Source of the DNA: Plantactinospora mayteni
GTDB lineage: Bacteria; Actinomycetota; Actinomycetes; Mycobacteriales; Micromonosporaceae
Direction of reading: 5' to 3'
NCBI RefSeq assembly: GCF_016862935.1
Contig: NZ_BONX01000023.1
Location: 372,001-436,000 of the forward strand
DNA: 64,000 nucleotides
The translations under genes were made by a program, and so were the position numbers. Positions within the stretch are counted from its first letter, which is position 1, and every line of letters starts with the position of its first letter. Below are positions 8,231-19,953 of this stretch, one piece after another. Below the pieces are notes generated by a model. It saw only the letters and a list, made by a program, of their open reading frames with translations. It made no database searches and was not told the DNA's origin.

Positions 8231-9118
8231 ATGATCGGCGGAGTGCAGCACCGGACCGCGACGGTCGACGGCATGGCCGTCTTCTACCGCGAGGCCGGCC
8301 CGCCGGACGCGCCCCCACTGGTCCTGTTGCACGGCTTCCCGACCAGTTCGCACATGTTCCGGAACCTGATCCCGGCGCTGGCCGACGACTACCACCTGGT
8401 GGCGCCGGACCACATCGGCTTCGGCTACTCCGCGGCTCCGTCCCTGGGCGACTTCCCGTACACCTTCGACGCGCTCACCGACGTGACCATGAGCCTGCTG
8501 GACCAACTCGACATCCGCCGCTACGCCGTCTACATGCAGGACTACGGTGCGCCGATCGCGCTGCGGCTGCTGCTGCGCCGGCCGGAGAGCATCTCGGCGA
8601 TCATCAGCCAGAACGGGAACGCGTACCAGGAGGGGTTCGTCGAGGAGTTCTGGAAACCGCTCTTCGCGTACGCGAAGGATCCTGGACCGCAGAACGAGGC
8701 CGCCGCCCGGCTGGCCTTCACCGAGAAGGAGGTCCGGGCGCAGTACGAGACCGGCGTGCCGGACGTAGGCCTGGTCAGCCCGGACGCCTGGCACCACGCG
8801 TTGGAGGTCCTCGGCCGGCCCGGCAACCACGAGAACCAACTCCAGCTCTTCCGGGACTACCAGACGAACCTCGACGTCTATCCGAAGGCGCAGGAGTGCT
8901 TCCGGCAGACCCGGCTGCCGCTGCTCGCGGTCTGGGGCGGCAACGACCCGATCTTCGGACCGGACGGTGCCCGCGCCTTCCAGCGGGACCTGCCGGACGC
9001 CGAGATCCACCTGCTCGACACCGGCCATTTCGCCCTGGAGACGCACGTCGACGAGATCGCCGGACAGATCCGGGAGTTCCTCGGCCGGACCCAGCGACAG
9101 CCGATGATGGCCCGATAG
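8231..9118 (+). CDS. alpha/beta hydrolase, haloalkane dehalogenase/epoxide hydrolase type
   Basis: 295 residues, the usual length. Oxyanion HG motif at 34-35 (LLHGFPTSS), nucleophile elbow QDYGAP with Asp104 rather than Ser, acid Asp239 in GGNDPIFGP and His266 in TGHFALE. An Asp nucleophile in a QDxG context marks haloalkane dehalogenases, epoxide hydrolases and fluoroacetate dehalogenases, not simple esterases. The middle region (about 130-215) is the helical cap. ATG 8231 follows AGGGGG at a good distance. It stands alone and ends facing the SMI1/KNR4-like gene. Substrate undetermined. Confidence 0.88.
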   Translation: MIGGVQHRTATVDGMAVFYREAGPPDAPPLVLLHGFPTSSHMFRNLIPALADDYHLVAPDHIGFGYSAAPSLGDFPYTFDALTDVTMSLLDQLDIRRYAVYMQDYGAPIALRLLLRRPESISAIISQNGNAYQEGFVEEFWKPLFAYAKDPGPQNEAAARLAFTEKEVRAQYETGVPDVGLVSPDAWHHALEVLGRPGNHENQLQLFRDYQTNLDVYPKAQECFRQTRLPLLAVWGGNDPIFGPDGARAFQRDLPDAEIHLLDTGHFALETHVDEIAGQIREFLGRTQRQPMMAR

Positions 9119-9189
9119 CGGGGGCGCCCGTCCGGGTGCCGAGTCCATGGACCGTTCTTCCTCGGCAGGGGACGAGGTGCGCCGAGTTC

Positions 9190-9951
9190 CTATTCAGCCT
9201 CGTCCCAGGCGAAATCGAACTGACCTGACTCGACCCGCTCGACGAAGGACGGGACGTCGTCGGCCTGTGGGATCGCCGCTGCCCAACCCTCACTGGTGAT
9301 GTCCACCAGCAGTACCGGTGCCGGATCCTGCCGAAGATCCAGCACAAGATGCTCGCGTGAGCCGTTGCCGCCGATGATCGCGATGCCGGGATGGTTGGCG
9401 GCTGCCACCTCGCCCCAGGCGTCGAGAAGTTCGATCGACTCCTGTGGTCGGTAGAGCCAGAGGTAGCACCCGCTGGGCAACCAGCCACGGCGGAACCACG
9501 ACGCGCTCTGTAGGTAGCCGCGCCAGGCGGCGGGGAGCGGAGCCCCGAGCGACTCCGCCACGGTGAACTCCTCGTCCGGCACCGACGCCCGGTAGTCCGC
9601 CTTCTCGACGATCGCGCCCACGATGTTCGCGTTGAGCTCGGCCAGATCCTCGGCCGGAATCCAATACTCGCGAACATCGTCGCCGCCCACCTGCCGCTGC
9701 GGATAGCGGTCCAGGAACTGCCGGCGCACCTGGAACGAGGTGACATACCCGGCCCCACCGGCCGGGACGTTCCACTCCCGAGTGATCCTGGTGGCATAGC
9801 CGTGGTCGAGGACCGGATAGAAGATCGTTTGCTCGGGCAGCCGCGCCGGCCACGCCCGCCAACCCGAGGCTGCCACCAGGTCCAACTCGGCCTGCCCGGC
9901 CGGCCGCCACAGCACCACGGTGTCCTCGTCCGACCCCGGCACGGCTGTCAC
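9190..9951 (-). CDS. two-domain protein with C-terminal SMI1/KNR4 (SUKH-like) domain
   Basis: 253 residues. Residues 10-120 (VVLWRPAGQAELDLVAASGW... FYPVL... GYVTSFQVRRQFL... VGGDDVREYWIPAEDL) match a small actinobacterial domain that, from memory, is often labelled ADP-ribosylation/crystallin J1. Residues 125-245 (EFTVAESLGAPLPAAWRGYL... WLYRPQESIELL... VDITSEGWAAAIPQADDVPSFVERV) have the SMI1/KNR4 pattern, common in immunity proteins of polymorphic-toxin systems. GTG 9951 overlaps the preceding stop in a GTGA. It is the third gene of the Panacea cluster. Whether it is effector or immunity partner is unknown. Confidence 0.75.
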   Translation of the reverse strand: MTAVPGSDEDTVVLWRPAGQAELDLVAASGWRAWPARLPEQTIFYPVLDHGYATRITREWNVPAGGAGYVTSFQVRRQFLDRYPQRQVGGDDVREYWIPAEDLAELNANIVGAIVEKADYRASVPDEEFTVAESLGAPLPAAWRGYLQSASWFRRGWLPSGCYLWLYRPQESIELLDAWGEVAAANHPGIAIIGGNGSREHLVLDLRQDPAPVLLVDITSEGWAAAIPQADDVPSFVERVESGQFDFAWDEAE

Positions 9952-10256
9952 ACCGGGTAGCTCAGGGTGGCGAAGTTGTCGGCCTCGACCTGGTGCTTCT
10001 CCTCGTTGATGAAGTACGAGCAGAGCACCACCGTGAAGCCCGTCCTGGGCCCCTCGGCGGTGTTGCGGATCCGGACGGACCACAGGTTGGCGAACCCGGG
10101 CTCCCGCCGGGCGCCCTCGTACGGGTCGTCCGCCCTGCTCAGGATCCAGTTGACGACGACGAGAACCAGATCCTGGGACGGCGACTCGCGCTCGATCCAG
10201 CCGTCGAGGCGCTGTTCGAACTCCAGCAGCTTCCACGGCCCGCGTTCATCAGGCAC
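9948..10256 (-). CDS. small orphan protein between Panacea and SUKH genes
   Basis: 102 residues, soluble, with segments QDLVLVVVNWILSRADDPYEGA, broken by charged turns, and TGFTVVLCSYFINEEKHQVEAD. I do not recognise a family. The strand-rich pattern and the absence of membrane or DNA-binding motifs leave the function open. GTG 10256 overlaps the Panacea gene's 3' end by 8 bases (GTGCCTGA), and its stop overlaps the next start, so all three genes are translated as one coupled unit. Its place directly behind a Panacea antitoxin-like gene is where PanAT systems put the toxin. Confidence 0.65.
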   Translation of the reverse strand: MPDERGPWKLLEFEQRLDGWIERESPSQDLVLVVVNWILSRADDPYEGARREPGFANLWSVRIRNTAEGPRTGFTVVLCSYFINEEKHQVEADNFATLSYPV

Positions 10257-10803
10257 TTGGCCGCAACCGGGCGCGTAGCGACTCCAGGTCGTCCAGCCGG
10301 GGTGTGCTGCTACGCCGCTCCTCGGCACCCTTGAGCAGCGCCCGCACCTCGGCCGCGTCCACCAGCGGCTCGTCGTCGTCGGCGTCGCCGGCCCCGTCGG
10401 CGACGAAGTATTCCCGGAGCCGGTCCAGCTCCATCCGCACGCTCTCGCCCGGCAACCGGGAACTGTTGGCGAACTGCCAGGGCGGCTCGTTGTGGCTGAG
10501 CCGTTCCAGGTCGTTGCCGGAGAGCCGGCCGTAGCGGCTGACGACGTACCCGATGGTGTTCAGCTCGGCCTCGCCGGGCGTGGCGCGCTCGGCGGGCACC
10601 TCGCCCTGCTTCTCGGCGTACCAGAGGGCGCCGACCACGGGGCCCATGTCCCACGCGGAGATCGTTTCGGCGAACAGCGGCGTCCCGAATGCGGCGAGGT
10701 GGTGCCCCTGGCAGTAGTAGAGCAGTTTGTGGAGTTTCTTCGTCGTCAGACCTGGGATCCGGTCACGGAGAGCTGCGGCTACGTCGTGCGCGGACACGGT
10801 CAT
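10249..10803 (-). CDS. Panacea (SocA-like antitoxin) domain protein
   Basis: 184 residues. Residues 5-130 match the Panacea domain: DVAAALRDRI, LTTKKLHKLLYYCQGHHLA, a small linker, ISAWDMGPVVGALWY, and the late SHNEPPWQ motif. The family includes SocA, a proteolytic adaptor antitoxin, and PanA, the promiscuous antitoxin domain of PanAT toxin-antitoxin systems. The last 50 residues are acidic then basic and may hold the toxin-specific part. ATG 10803 gives the usual N-terminus; longer in-frame starts up to 10920 would add an unconserved tail. First gene of the overlapped trio. Confidence 0.82.
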   Translation of the reverse strand: MTVSAHDVAAALRDRIPGLTTKKLHKLLYYCQGHHLAAFGTPLFAETISAWDMGPVVGALWYAEKQGEVPAERATPGEAELNTIGYVVSRYGRLSGNDLERLSHNEPPWQFANSSRLPGESVRMELDRLREYFVADGAGDADDDEPLVDAAEVRALLKGAEERRSSTPRLDDLESLRARLRPSA

Positions 10804-10941
10804 CGGGCCAGGATAGTGCGGGACCCTCGACCCGGGTGGGCACTCCGGCGGCGATCCTCGGTCAGACATGCGTTCGATTATGGCCAGCCCGACCGACATC
10901 CTCGGCAGCGCCTCGATCATCGGCGATGACGATCGGGAAGC

Positions 10942-10972
10942 TTGACCTCAACATTCGTTGCGGTTCTAGCGT
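10942..10972 (+). promoter_or_regulatory. SoxR-box-like promoter of the flavin reductase gene
   Basis: A -35 TTGACC (10942-10947) and a -10 TAGCGT (10967-10972) are 19 bases apart, the long spacing typical of MerR/SoxR-controlled promoters. Between them lies the inverted repeat CCTCAAC-ATTC-GTTGCGG (6 of 7 pairs). The whole closely matches the SoxR consensus TTGACYTCAA...TTGARGTTTTA. Transcription would begin near 10979, making the mRNA almost leaderless. Confidence 0.72.
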
Positions 10973-10979
10973 CGACCGC

Positions 10980-11579
10980 ATGACCGAGCAGGAACGCTCC
11001 CCCACCGTCCCCGCCCCGGAACTCTCCCTCGCCGTCATCGTCGGCAGCGTCCGTCGACCTCGGGTCGGCCGGAAGGTCGCCGACTGGTTCGCCGAAACGG
11101 CCCGACAGCGCACGCACCTCGCCGTCGACCTCATCGACCTCGCCGAGGTCGCCCTGCCGCTGCACGGCACCCCACCCGGTGGCAACCCGAACAGTCCCAT
11201 CTCCGGCCGGCTGGCCTCGGCGGACGGCTTCGTGGTGGTGACCCCGGAATACAACCACAGCTTTCCGGCCGCGTTGAAGAACGCGATCGACTGGCACTAC
11301 CGCGAGTGGATGTTCAAGCCCGTCGCCTTCGTCTCGTACGGGCCTTCCTCCGGCGGGGTCCGGGCCGTCGAGCAGTTACGCCTGGTCTTCGCCGAGTTGT
11401 ACGCCGCCACCACCCGCAACGCGGTCGCGCTCACCGCACCCTGGAGCCTCGTCGGCCGAGACGGGACCCTCACCGTCGACGCACCCACCCGGCAGGCCGC
11501 CGACACGACCCTCGACGAGTTGACCTGGTGGGCGAGCACCCTGCGCAGCGGGCGCCTCGACAACCCCTATCCGGTGTGA
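10980..11579 (+). CDS. NADPH-dependent FMN/quinone reductase
   Basis: 199-residue flavodoxin-like protein. It has an N-terminal VIVGSVRRPRVGRKVADWF phosphate-binding loop for FMN, the signature TPEYNHSFPAALKNAIDW at about 83-100, and FVSYGPSSGG for the flavin ring. The family reduces FMN, quinones or azo compounds with NAD(P)H in the cytoplasm. A SoxR-type box in the promoter fits a role in coping with redox-cycling compounds; a SoxR-controlled homologue is known in Streptomyces. ATG 10980 starts about at the predicted transcription start. The gene converges with gatA. Confidence 0.9.
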   Translation: MTEQERSPTVPAPELSLAVIVGSVRRPRVGRKVADWFAETARQRTHLAVDLIDLAEVALPLHGTPPGGNPNSPISGRLASADGFVVVTPEYNHSFPAALKNAIDWHYREWMFKPVAFVSYGPSSGGVRAVEQLRLVFAELYAATTRNAVALTAPWSLVGRDGTLTVDAPTRQAADTTLDELTWWASTLRSGRLDNPYPV

Positions 11580-11704
11580 ACCTCCGGGACGGCAACCCTC
11601 GACTACCAGGGCCACCGTCCCGTCCGACGCCCAGAGCACCGCCGGCGCGGCATGTGGGCGGACATGCGGGCCGGGCGGCTGCCGGACGAGCGGGGACGTC
11701 CGGC

Positions 11705-13189
11705 TCAGAGCTCCGGCGGGGTGAGGGTGCCGATCACCGACTCCAGCGCGGCGCCGACCCGGTACATCCGGTCGTCCGCCATCGTCGGCGCCATGATCTG
11801 CAACCCGACCGGGAGCCCCTCGGACAACCCGCACGGCACCGAGATGCCCGGCCCGCCGTAGAGGTTGGTCGGGATGGTGAAGAGGTCGGCCAGGTACATC
11901 TGGTAGGGATCGGCGGTGCGCGAGCCGAACGGGAACGCCACGAACGGTGTCGTCGGCGAGATCAGCACGTCGGCCTGCTCGAACGCGGCGGTGAAGTCGC
12001 GGGTGATCAGGGTACGCACCTTCTGCGCCTGCCCGTAGTAGGCGTCGTAGTAGCCGGACGAGAGGGCGTACGTGCCGAGCATGATCCGCCGCTTGACCTC
12101 GGGGCCGAAGCCGGCGTCCCGGGTCAGCGACATGACCTCCTCCAGGCCGCGGTTGCCGTCGTCACCGACCCGCAGCCCGAACCGCACCCCGTCGAACCGC
12201 GCCAGGTTGGACGAGCACTCGCTCGGCGCGATCAGGTAGTAGGCCGGCAACGCGTACTGGAAATGCGGGCAGGAGACCTCGACGACCTCGGCACCGAGCT
12301 TGGTCAGCGCGTCGACGGCGTCCCGGAACGCGGCGGTCACGCCCGGCTCGGCACCCTCGCCGGAGAACTCGGTGACCAGGCCCAGCTTCACCCCGGTCAG
12401 GTCCCCGGAGGCGCCGGCCCGGGCTGCGGCGACCACGTCCGGCACCGGTGCGGGGATGGAGGTGGAGTCGCGCGGGTCGTGCCCGCCGATCGCCTCGTGC
12501 AACAGCGCCGCGTCCAGCACGGTACGCGCACACGGGCCGGGGGTGTCCAGCGACGACGAGAAGGCGACCAGGCCGTAGCGAGAGGTGCCGCCGTAGGTCG
12601 GCTTCGCCCCGACGGTACCGGTCACCGCGCCGGGCTGCCGGATCGAGCCACCGGTGTCCGAGCCGATCGCCAGCGGCGCCTCGTACGCGGCCAGCGCGGC
12701 CGAGCTGCCCCCGCCGGAGCCGCCCGGAATCCGGCCCAGGTCCCACGGGTTCCCCGTCGGCCCGTACGCCGAGTATTCCGTCGACGAGCCCATCGCGAAC
12801 TCGTCCATGTTGGTCTTGCCCAGCATCACGGTGCCGGCGGCGCGCAGCCGGCGCACGATCGTCGAGTCGTACGGCGGGCGCCAGCCCTCCAGGATCTTCG
12901 ACCCCACGGTGGTCGGTACGCCCTTCGCGGTGAGCACGTCCTTGACCGCCACCGGCACCCCGGCCAGCGGGCCCAACTCCTCCCCGGCGGCCCGCTTCGC
13001 GTCGACCGCGCGGGCCGCCTCCAGCGCACCGTCGGTGTCGACGTGCAGGAAGGCGTGCACCCGGTCGTCGACCGCGGCGATCCGGTCCAGGTGCGCCCGG
13101 GTCACCTCGACCGCGGACGCCTCGCCGGTGGCGATGAGGGCCGCGATCTCGGTCGCGGTCATCCTGGTCACGTCAGCCATGGTGGTCAC
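11705..13189 (-). CDS. gatA: Asp-tRNA(Asn)/Glu-tRNA(Gln) amidotransferase subunit A
   Basis: 494-residue amidase-signature protein. It shows the Ser-cisSer-Lys triad: Lys83 (VAVKD), cis-Ser158 in [11 protein letters not shown] and nucleophile Ser182 in [10 protein letters not shown]. The 24-residue Ser-Ser spacing equals that of known GatA. It releases ammonia from glutamine for transamidation of Glu-tRNA(Gln)/Asp-tRNA(Asn) in the GatCAB complex. GTG 13189 overlaps the gatC stop (GTGA). gatB does not follow; the next gene downstream is a convergent flavin reductase, so gatB must lie elsewhere. Confidence 0.97.
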   Translation of the reverse strand: MTTMADVTRMTATEIAALIATGEASAVEVTRAHLDRIAAVDDRVHAFLHVDTDGALEAARAVDAKRAAGEELGPLAGVPVAVKDVLTAKGVPTTVGSKILEGWRPPYDSTIVRRLRAAGTVMLGKTNMDEFAMGSSTEYSAYGPTGNPWDLGRIPGGSGGGSSAALAAYEAPLAIGSDTGGSIRQPGAVTGTVGAKPTYGGTSRYGLVAFSSSLDTPGPCARTVLDAALLHEAIGGHDPRDSTSIPAPVPDVVAAARAGASGDLTGVKLGLVTEFSGEGAEPGVTAAFRDAVDALTKLGAEVVEVSCPHFQYALPAYYLIAPSECSSNLARFDGVRFGLRVGDDGNRGLEEVMSLTRDAGFGPEVKRRIMLGTYALSSGYYDAYYGQAQKVRTLITRDFTAAFEQADVLISPTTPFVAFPFGSRTADPYQMYLADLFTIPTNLYGGPGISVPCGLSEGLPVGLQIMAPTMADDRMYRVGAALESVIGTLTPPEL

Positions 13190-13527
13190 GCGTTCCCTTC
13201 CGCCGGGCCCTCACCGCGCGGGCTGGGCGGCTCGTCCTCGTCCAGGATGCGCGGCACCCGGAACCGGTCCTCCTCGCTGTCCGGTGCCCCGGAGAGCGCC
13301 TCCGCCCGGGTCAGCCCGGGCACCACCACGTCGTCGCGCAGCACGTTGGTCAGCGGCACCGAGTGCGAGGTGGGTGGGATGTCGGCGGCGGCCACCTCAC
13401 CGACCCGCGCGACGGCCTGGAGGATCACGTCGAGCTGGCCGGCGAAGGTGTCCAGCTCCTCCTCGGTGACGGCGAGCCGCGACAGTCGCGCCAGGTGCGC
13501 GACCTCCTCGCGGGAGATGGCGGACAT
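13186..13527 (-). CDS. gatC: Asp-tRNA(Asn)/Glu-tRNA(Gln) amidotransferase subunit C
   Basis: 113 residues, typical GatC: N-terminal [20 protein letters not shown], a middle [20 protein letters not shown], then [16 protein letters not shown] and a final [13 protein letters not shown]. It wraps the GatA-GatB interface and stabilises the complex. ATG 13527 is 7 bases from AAGGGGG; the in-frame ATG at 13542 is less well placed. The last 12 residues form an unconserved acidic tail. It is the promoter-proximal gene of gatCA. Confidence 0.95.
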   Translation of the reverse strand: MSAISREEVAHLARLSRLAVTEEELDTFAGQLDVILQAVARVGEVAAADIPPTSHSVPLTNVLRDDVVVPGLTRAEALSGAPDSEEDRFRVPRILDEDEPPSPRGEGPAEGNA

Positions 13528-13811
13528 CGGTGCCCCCTTCATGCCTGGACGTCTACGCGGCTTCCGCCGTCGACCTTCGCGGCGCAGCGTGGCACGCGCG
13601 CCGTGACCTGAGCGAGTCTATTTGTCACCCCGAGCGCCGCCGTCCCCGACTCCCCCGTGGCCCCGAGCCGTACCCGCCCGCCCCGGTCCGGCATCGTCCC
13701 CGACCGCCCCGGGTCCGGCTTCCTCCCCGACGTCCCGGTGCGGCTTCCTGCTCGACGTCCTGGTGCGGACCGAGCCCGACGGCAGGTGCGGGGCGGGGGC
13801 GGCAGCCGCGT

Positions 13812-16349
13812 TCACTCCACGCTCGGATGGAGCCGGGCGGTCGCCTCGGCCTTCGCCGGTCCGCCGGGCGTCGTCACCGGCGCGGCCGGATCGACCGGCG
13901 CGGCCAGCACGTCCAGCTCGGTCGTCGGCGTCTCCACTCCGGCCGGCCGGCCGCCGAGCGCGGGCTCGTCGACGCGGTCCGGGCGCTCCGGCTGCCCGGG
14001 CCGCTCGCCGAGCTGGGCCGCCCGGTCGCCGTTCCGCGCCGCCCGGCCGTCGCACTCTCCGCCTCGGCCGTCGTCCTGGCCACCCGAGCCGTCGTCCTTT
14101 CCATCCCGGCCGTTGTCCTGCGCACCCAGGCGGTCGCCCCGTCCGTCCCGGCCGTTGTCCTGCGCACCCAGGCGGTCGCCCCGTCCATCCCGGCCGTTGT
14201 CCCGGCCGCCCCGGCCGTCGTCCCGTCGGGTCCGGCTGCCGGAACCGGCCCGCTCCGCGCCGACCGTGCCGGAGTCGCCGGCGCCGGACCGGGTCGCGGG
14301 GCTGATCGGCCGGTACCGCGCGAGCCAGGTGACCAGGTCCTCCGCCGGCATCGGGCGGGCGAAGAACCAGCCCTGCGCGACCTCGCAGCCGGCGTCGTGC
14401 AGCAGCCGCCAGGTGCGCTCGTCCTCCACTCCCTCGGCGACGACCCGCAACCCCAGGGCACCGGCCAGCTCGATCACCGACCGGACGATCGCCGCGTCGT
14501 CGGCGTCGGCCACCATCCCGAGTACGAACGACCGGTCGACCTTCACCTCGGCCAGCGGCAGCCGCCGCAGGTGCTGCATCGAGGAGTAGCCGGTGCCGAA
14601 GTCGTCCAGCGCGATCGCCACCCCGATCCGGTCCAGCCGGGAGATGGTGGCCAGCACCCGGCGCGGGTCGGCCATCAGCGCGCCCTCGGTCATCTCCAAC
14701 TGGATCCGCGACGGCGGTACGCCGTACTGGGCGAGCCGCTCCGCGATCTGGTCGGCGATCTCCCCGGTGTGCAGGTCGCGGACGCTGACGTTGACCGCTG
14801 CCCGCAGGTCCAGCCCGGCGGCGGACCACTTGGCGAGCTGCTCCACCACGTCGTCGACGACCCGGCGGGTCAGCAGCCGCATCACCGCGCTCTGCTCGGC
14901 GACCCGAATCAGCTCCTCCGGGTCGACCATGCCACGCCGGGGGTGCCGCCAGCGCAGCAGCGCCTCCACCCCCACCACCTCGCCGGTGGCGATCGCGATC
15001 TGCGGCTGGTAGTAGAGGGCGATCTCACCGGCGTCGTCGGCCCCGGTCTCCAGTACCCGGCGCAGGTCGGCCAGCAGGCTCAGTCGCTCCGCCGAGTTGT
15101 GGTCGGACTCGGCGGCGTAGACCGCCACCGGGTCGCCCCGGTGCTTCGCGTCGTACATCGCCACGTCGGCGTGCCGCATCAGGGTGGCGAAGTCGGCGCC
15201 GTGCTCCGGATAGAGGGCGATCCCGATCGAACCGCCGACGTCCAGCGGCAGCCCGTCCAGCGGTACGGGATCGGTCAGCTCGCCGACGACCCGGTCGGCG
15301 ACCCGCCGGGCGTCGGCCACCCCGTCGAGCCGGGTGGCCAGGATGGCGAACTCGTCCCCGCCGAGCCGGGCGATCACGTCCGGTGGGTGTACGGCGGCGG
15401 TCAGCCGGGCGGCGACCTCGATCAGCAGCCGGTCCCCGACGGCGTGCCCGAGGGCGTCGTTGACGTGCTTGAAGCGGTCCAGGTCGAGCAGCAGCAGTGC
15501 GAGCTGGGCATCGGGGGCCTGCTTGCCGGCCAGCTCGGCGTGCACCGCCACCTGCTCGGTCACCTCGACGAGCAGCGCCTCGCGGTTGGCCAGCCCGGTC
15601 AGCGGATCCTGCCGGGCGAGCTGTTCCCGCTCGGCGGAGAGCCGGGCCATCCGGGAGACCGCGTAGAGCGGCAGCACCGTCATCGGTACCAGCGCCGGGC
15701 TGGTCCGAGCGGCGGCGACCAACACCGGGGCGAGCAGCAGCAGCGACCCGGTGGCGAGCAACTCGAAGCCGAGCCCCTGCCGGATTCGGGTCCACCACCG
15801 GCCGCCGAAGCGCAGCCGGACGGCGGTGGCGACCAGGCCGTGGTTGACGGTCAGCCAGGCGCCCGCCGCACCGATCGCGACGAGGACGTCGAGGGCCCGG
15901 AGCCGGCTGGTCGCCCCGAAGTCGTCGCCGGGTACGAGCCGGACGACCGCGTCGGCGGCGGCGAGGGCGCAGGCGTACTGGGCGGTGTTGAAGATCGTGC
16001 GCCACGGGGCGTACCGCATGCGCCAGCCGGAGACCAGCACGGCGGCGGCCTGCACCGCGATGGCCGGCCCCGGACCCCACTCCAGAGCGATGGCGAAGGT
16101 GAAGCAGATCGACGGGAAGACGGACATGCTCCGCCGCTCGGCGTGCGGGCTGAACGGCCGGGCGTCGAAGGTGACCGCGAGGGCCGCCATCAGCCAGAAC
16201 GCCAGCGGCAGCCGGGACAGCTCGCCGGGCAGGGCGAGCAGCGACCCGGCGGAGACCCCGACGGCCAGGCCGACGACGGCCCAGACGAAGCCGAAGAACG
16301 GTGCCGTCCGATCTGGAGGGACGGAGTTCCGCAGCACGGCGGCCTCCAT
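13812..16349 (-). CDS. membrane-bound GGDEF-EAL cyclic-di-GMP enzyme
   Basis: 845 residues. About six transmembrane helices (20-230) form a MASE-like sensor. The GGDEF domain (245-405) has an intact GGDEF at 330-334, and the EAL domain (425-685) has EAL at 462-464 plus the catalytic acids in EMTEGAL, LDDFGTGYSS and AEGVED. Both halves look catalytically competent, so it may make and break c-di-GMP. A 150-residue Arg/Asp/Gly-rich tail contains a 14-residue tandem repeat (DNGRDGRGDRLGAQ) and looks disordered. ATG 16349 follows GGGAGG. Monocistronic; downstream lies a 280-base spacer before gatC. Confidence 0.92.
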   Translation of the reverse strand: MEAAVLRNSVPPDRTAPFFGFVWAVVGLAVGVSAGSLLALPGELSRLPLAFWLMAALAVTFDARPFSPHAERRSMSVFPSICFTFAIALEWGPGPAIAVQAAAVLVSGWRMRYAPWRTIFNTAQYACALAAADAVVRLVPGDDFGATSRLRALDVLVAIGAAGAWLTVNHGLVATAVRLRFGGRWWTRIRQGLGFELLATGSLLLLAPVLVAAARTSPALVPMTVLPLYAVSRMARLSAEREQLARQDPLTGLANREALLVEVTEQVAVHAELAGKQAPDAQLALLLLDLDRFKHVNDALGHAVGDRLLIEVAARLTAAVHPPDVIARLGGDEFAILATRLDGVADARRVADRVVGELTDPVPLDGLPLDVGGSIGIALYPEHGADFATLMRHADVAMYDAKHRGDPVAVYAAESDHNSAERLSLLADLRRVLETGADDAGEIALYYQPQIAIATGEVVGVEALLRWRHPRRGMVDPEELIRVAEQSAVMRLLTRRVVDDVVEQLAKWSAAGLDLRAAVNVSVRDLHTGEIADQIAERLAQYGVPPSRIQLEMTEGALMADPRRVLATISRLDRIGVAIALDDFGTGYSSMQHLRRLPLAEVKVDRSFVLGMVADADDAAIVRSVIELAGALGLRVVAEGVEDERTWRLLHDAGCEVAQGWFFARPMPAEDLVTWLARYRPISPATRSGAGDSGTVGAERAGSGSRTRRDDGRGGRDNGRDGRGDRLGAQDNGRDGRGDRLGAQDNGRDGKDDGSGGQDDGRGGECDGRAARNGDRAAQLGERPGQPERPDRVDEPALGGRPAGVETPTTELDVLAAPVDPAAPVTTPGGPAKAEATARLHPSVE
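14104..14202. repeat. 42-base tandem repeat inside the GGDEF-EAL gene
   Basis: Units at 14104-14145 and 14146-14187 are nearly identical, with a partial third to about 14202. Each encodes 14 residues (DNGRDGRGDRLGAQ). Because the unit is a multiple of 3, copy changes would lengthen the tail without frameshift. Confidence 0.93.
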
Positions 16350-16530
16350 GTGACCTCCCGAGCCTCTCGGTCTGGGCGCGGCGGCTGCCGCGCGACGTGC
16401 CTCCCATGAAACGCCCTGACCCGGCCCGCGCGGGGGGCGACAGACGCGAATCGGGTCTAGTCGTGACTAACTTGAAATACGGCGCATCTTGCCCGCGCAA
16501 ATCGACTACAGAGAGCTGATCAGTCCATCA

Positions 16531-18985
<2,455 letters not shown>

Positions 18986-19953
18986 AGCGCGTCGAGCAGG
19001 GCGTGCAGCGCGGGCTGGGCCGGGGCCGACTCGCGGACGGCGGCGTAGATCGTCCGTACCGGCTCCGGGTTGCGGACCCGACGGACGGCCACCGCCGGGT
19101 GCCGGTTGCCCAGCCCCAGCTCCGGTACGAGGCTGACGCCGAGCCCGGCGGCGACGAACCCCTGTGCGGTGGCGTAGTCCTCGCTCTGCACCGCGAACTC
19201 GGGACGGAAACCGGCGCCGGCACAGGCGTCGAGGATGGTGTCCAGGCACGGGCCCGGCCACTCGCTGCCGACCCACGGCTCGGCGGCCAGCTCGGCCAGG
19301 TCGAGAACGCGCCGGGCTGCCAGCGGATGCCGGGCGGGCAGCACCGCCCGGTAGCCGTCGGCACAGAGTCGCAGGAAGCGGATCCCGTCCACCGGTGGCC
19401 GGTCCGGGGCGCGGACCACCAGGGCCAGGTCGGCCCGGCCGGCGCGTACCTCCAGCAGCGGGTCGTCGGGGTCGGTCAGCCGCAGCTCGACCCGTACCCC
19501 GGGGTGGTCGCGGCGCAGCTCGGCCAGGGCGGGGGCCACCAGGGCGGCGCCGGCGGTGGCGAAGTAGCCGACCGTGACCCGCCCGGCCCGGCCGGCCCGC
19601 AGGTCGGCCAGAGCGCTCTCCGCCTCGGCGACGTGCCGGTCGATTCCGGCGGCGTGCTCGGTGAGCACCCGGCCGGCCTCGGTGGGCCGGACCCCGCGCC
19701 CGGTCCGCTCCAGCAGGGCGATCCCGGCCTCCTTCTCCAGCGCCGCCATCTGCTGACTGACCGCCGACGGCGTGTAGCCCAGCTCCCTCGCGGCGGCGGT
19801 GACGGAACCGCTGGTCACCACCGCCCGCAACACCTGCATCCGGCGTACGTCGAGCATGTAGGGCAGCTTAACAGTACGTGCAGATCTTTTCTCTTGTCTG
19901 AAAACGCCTGGTCAGGACAGGGTGGGAACCGACCACCCCGACAGGAGGCGTAC

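Noticed and set aside
13530-16409. 959-codon rightward frame over the GGDEF-EAL gene
   Set aside because: Antisense shadow; the minus strand has intact GGDEF and EAL motifs in the same stretch.
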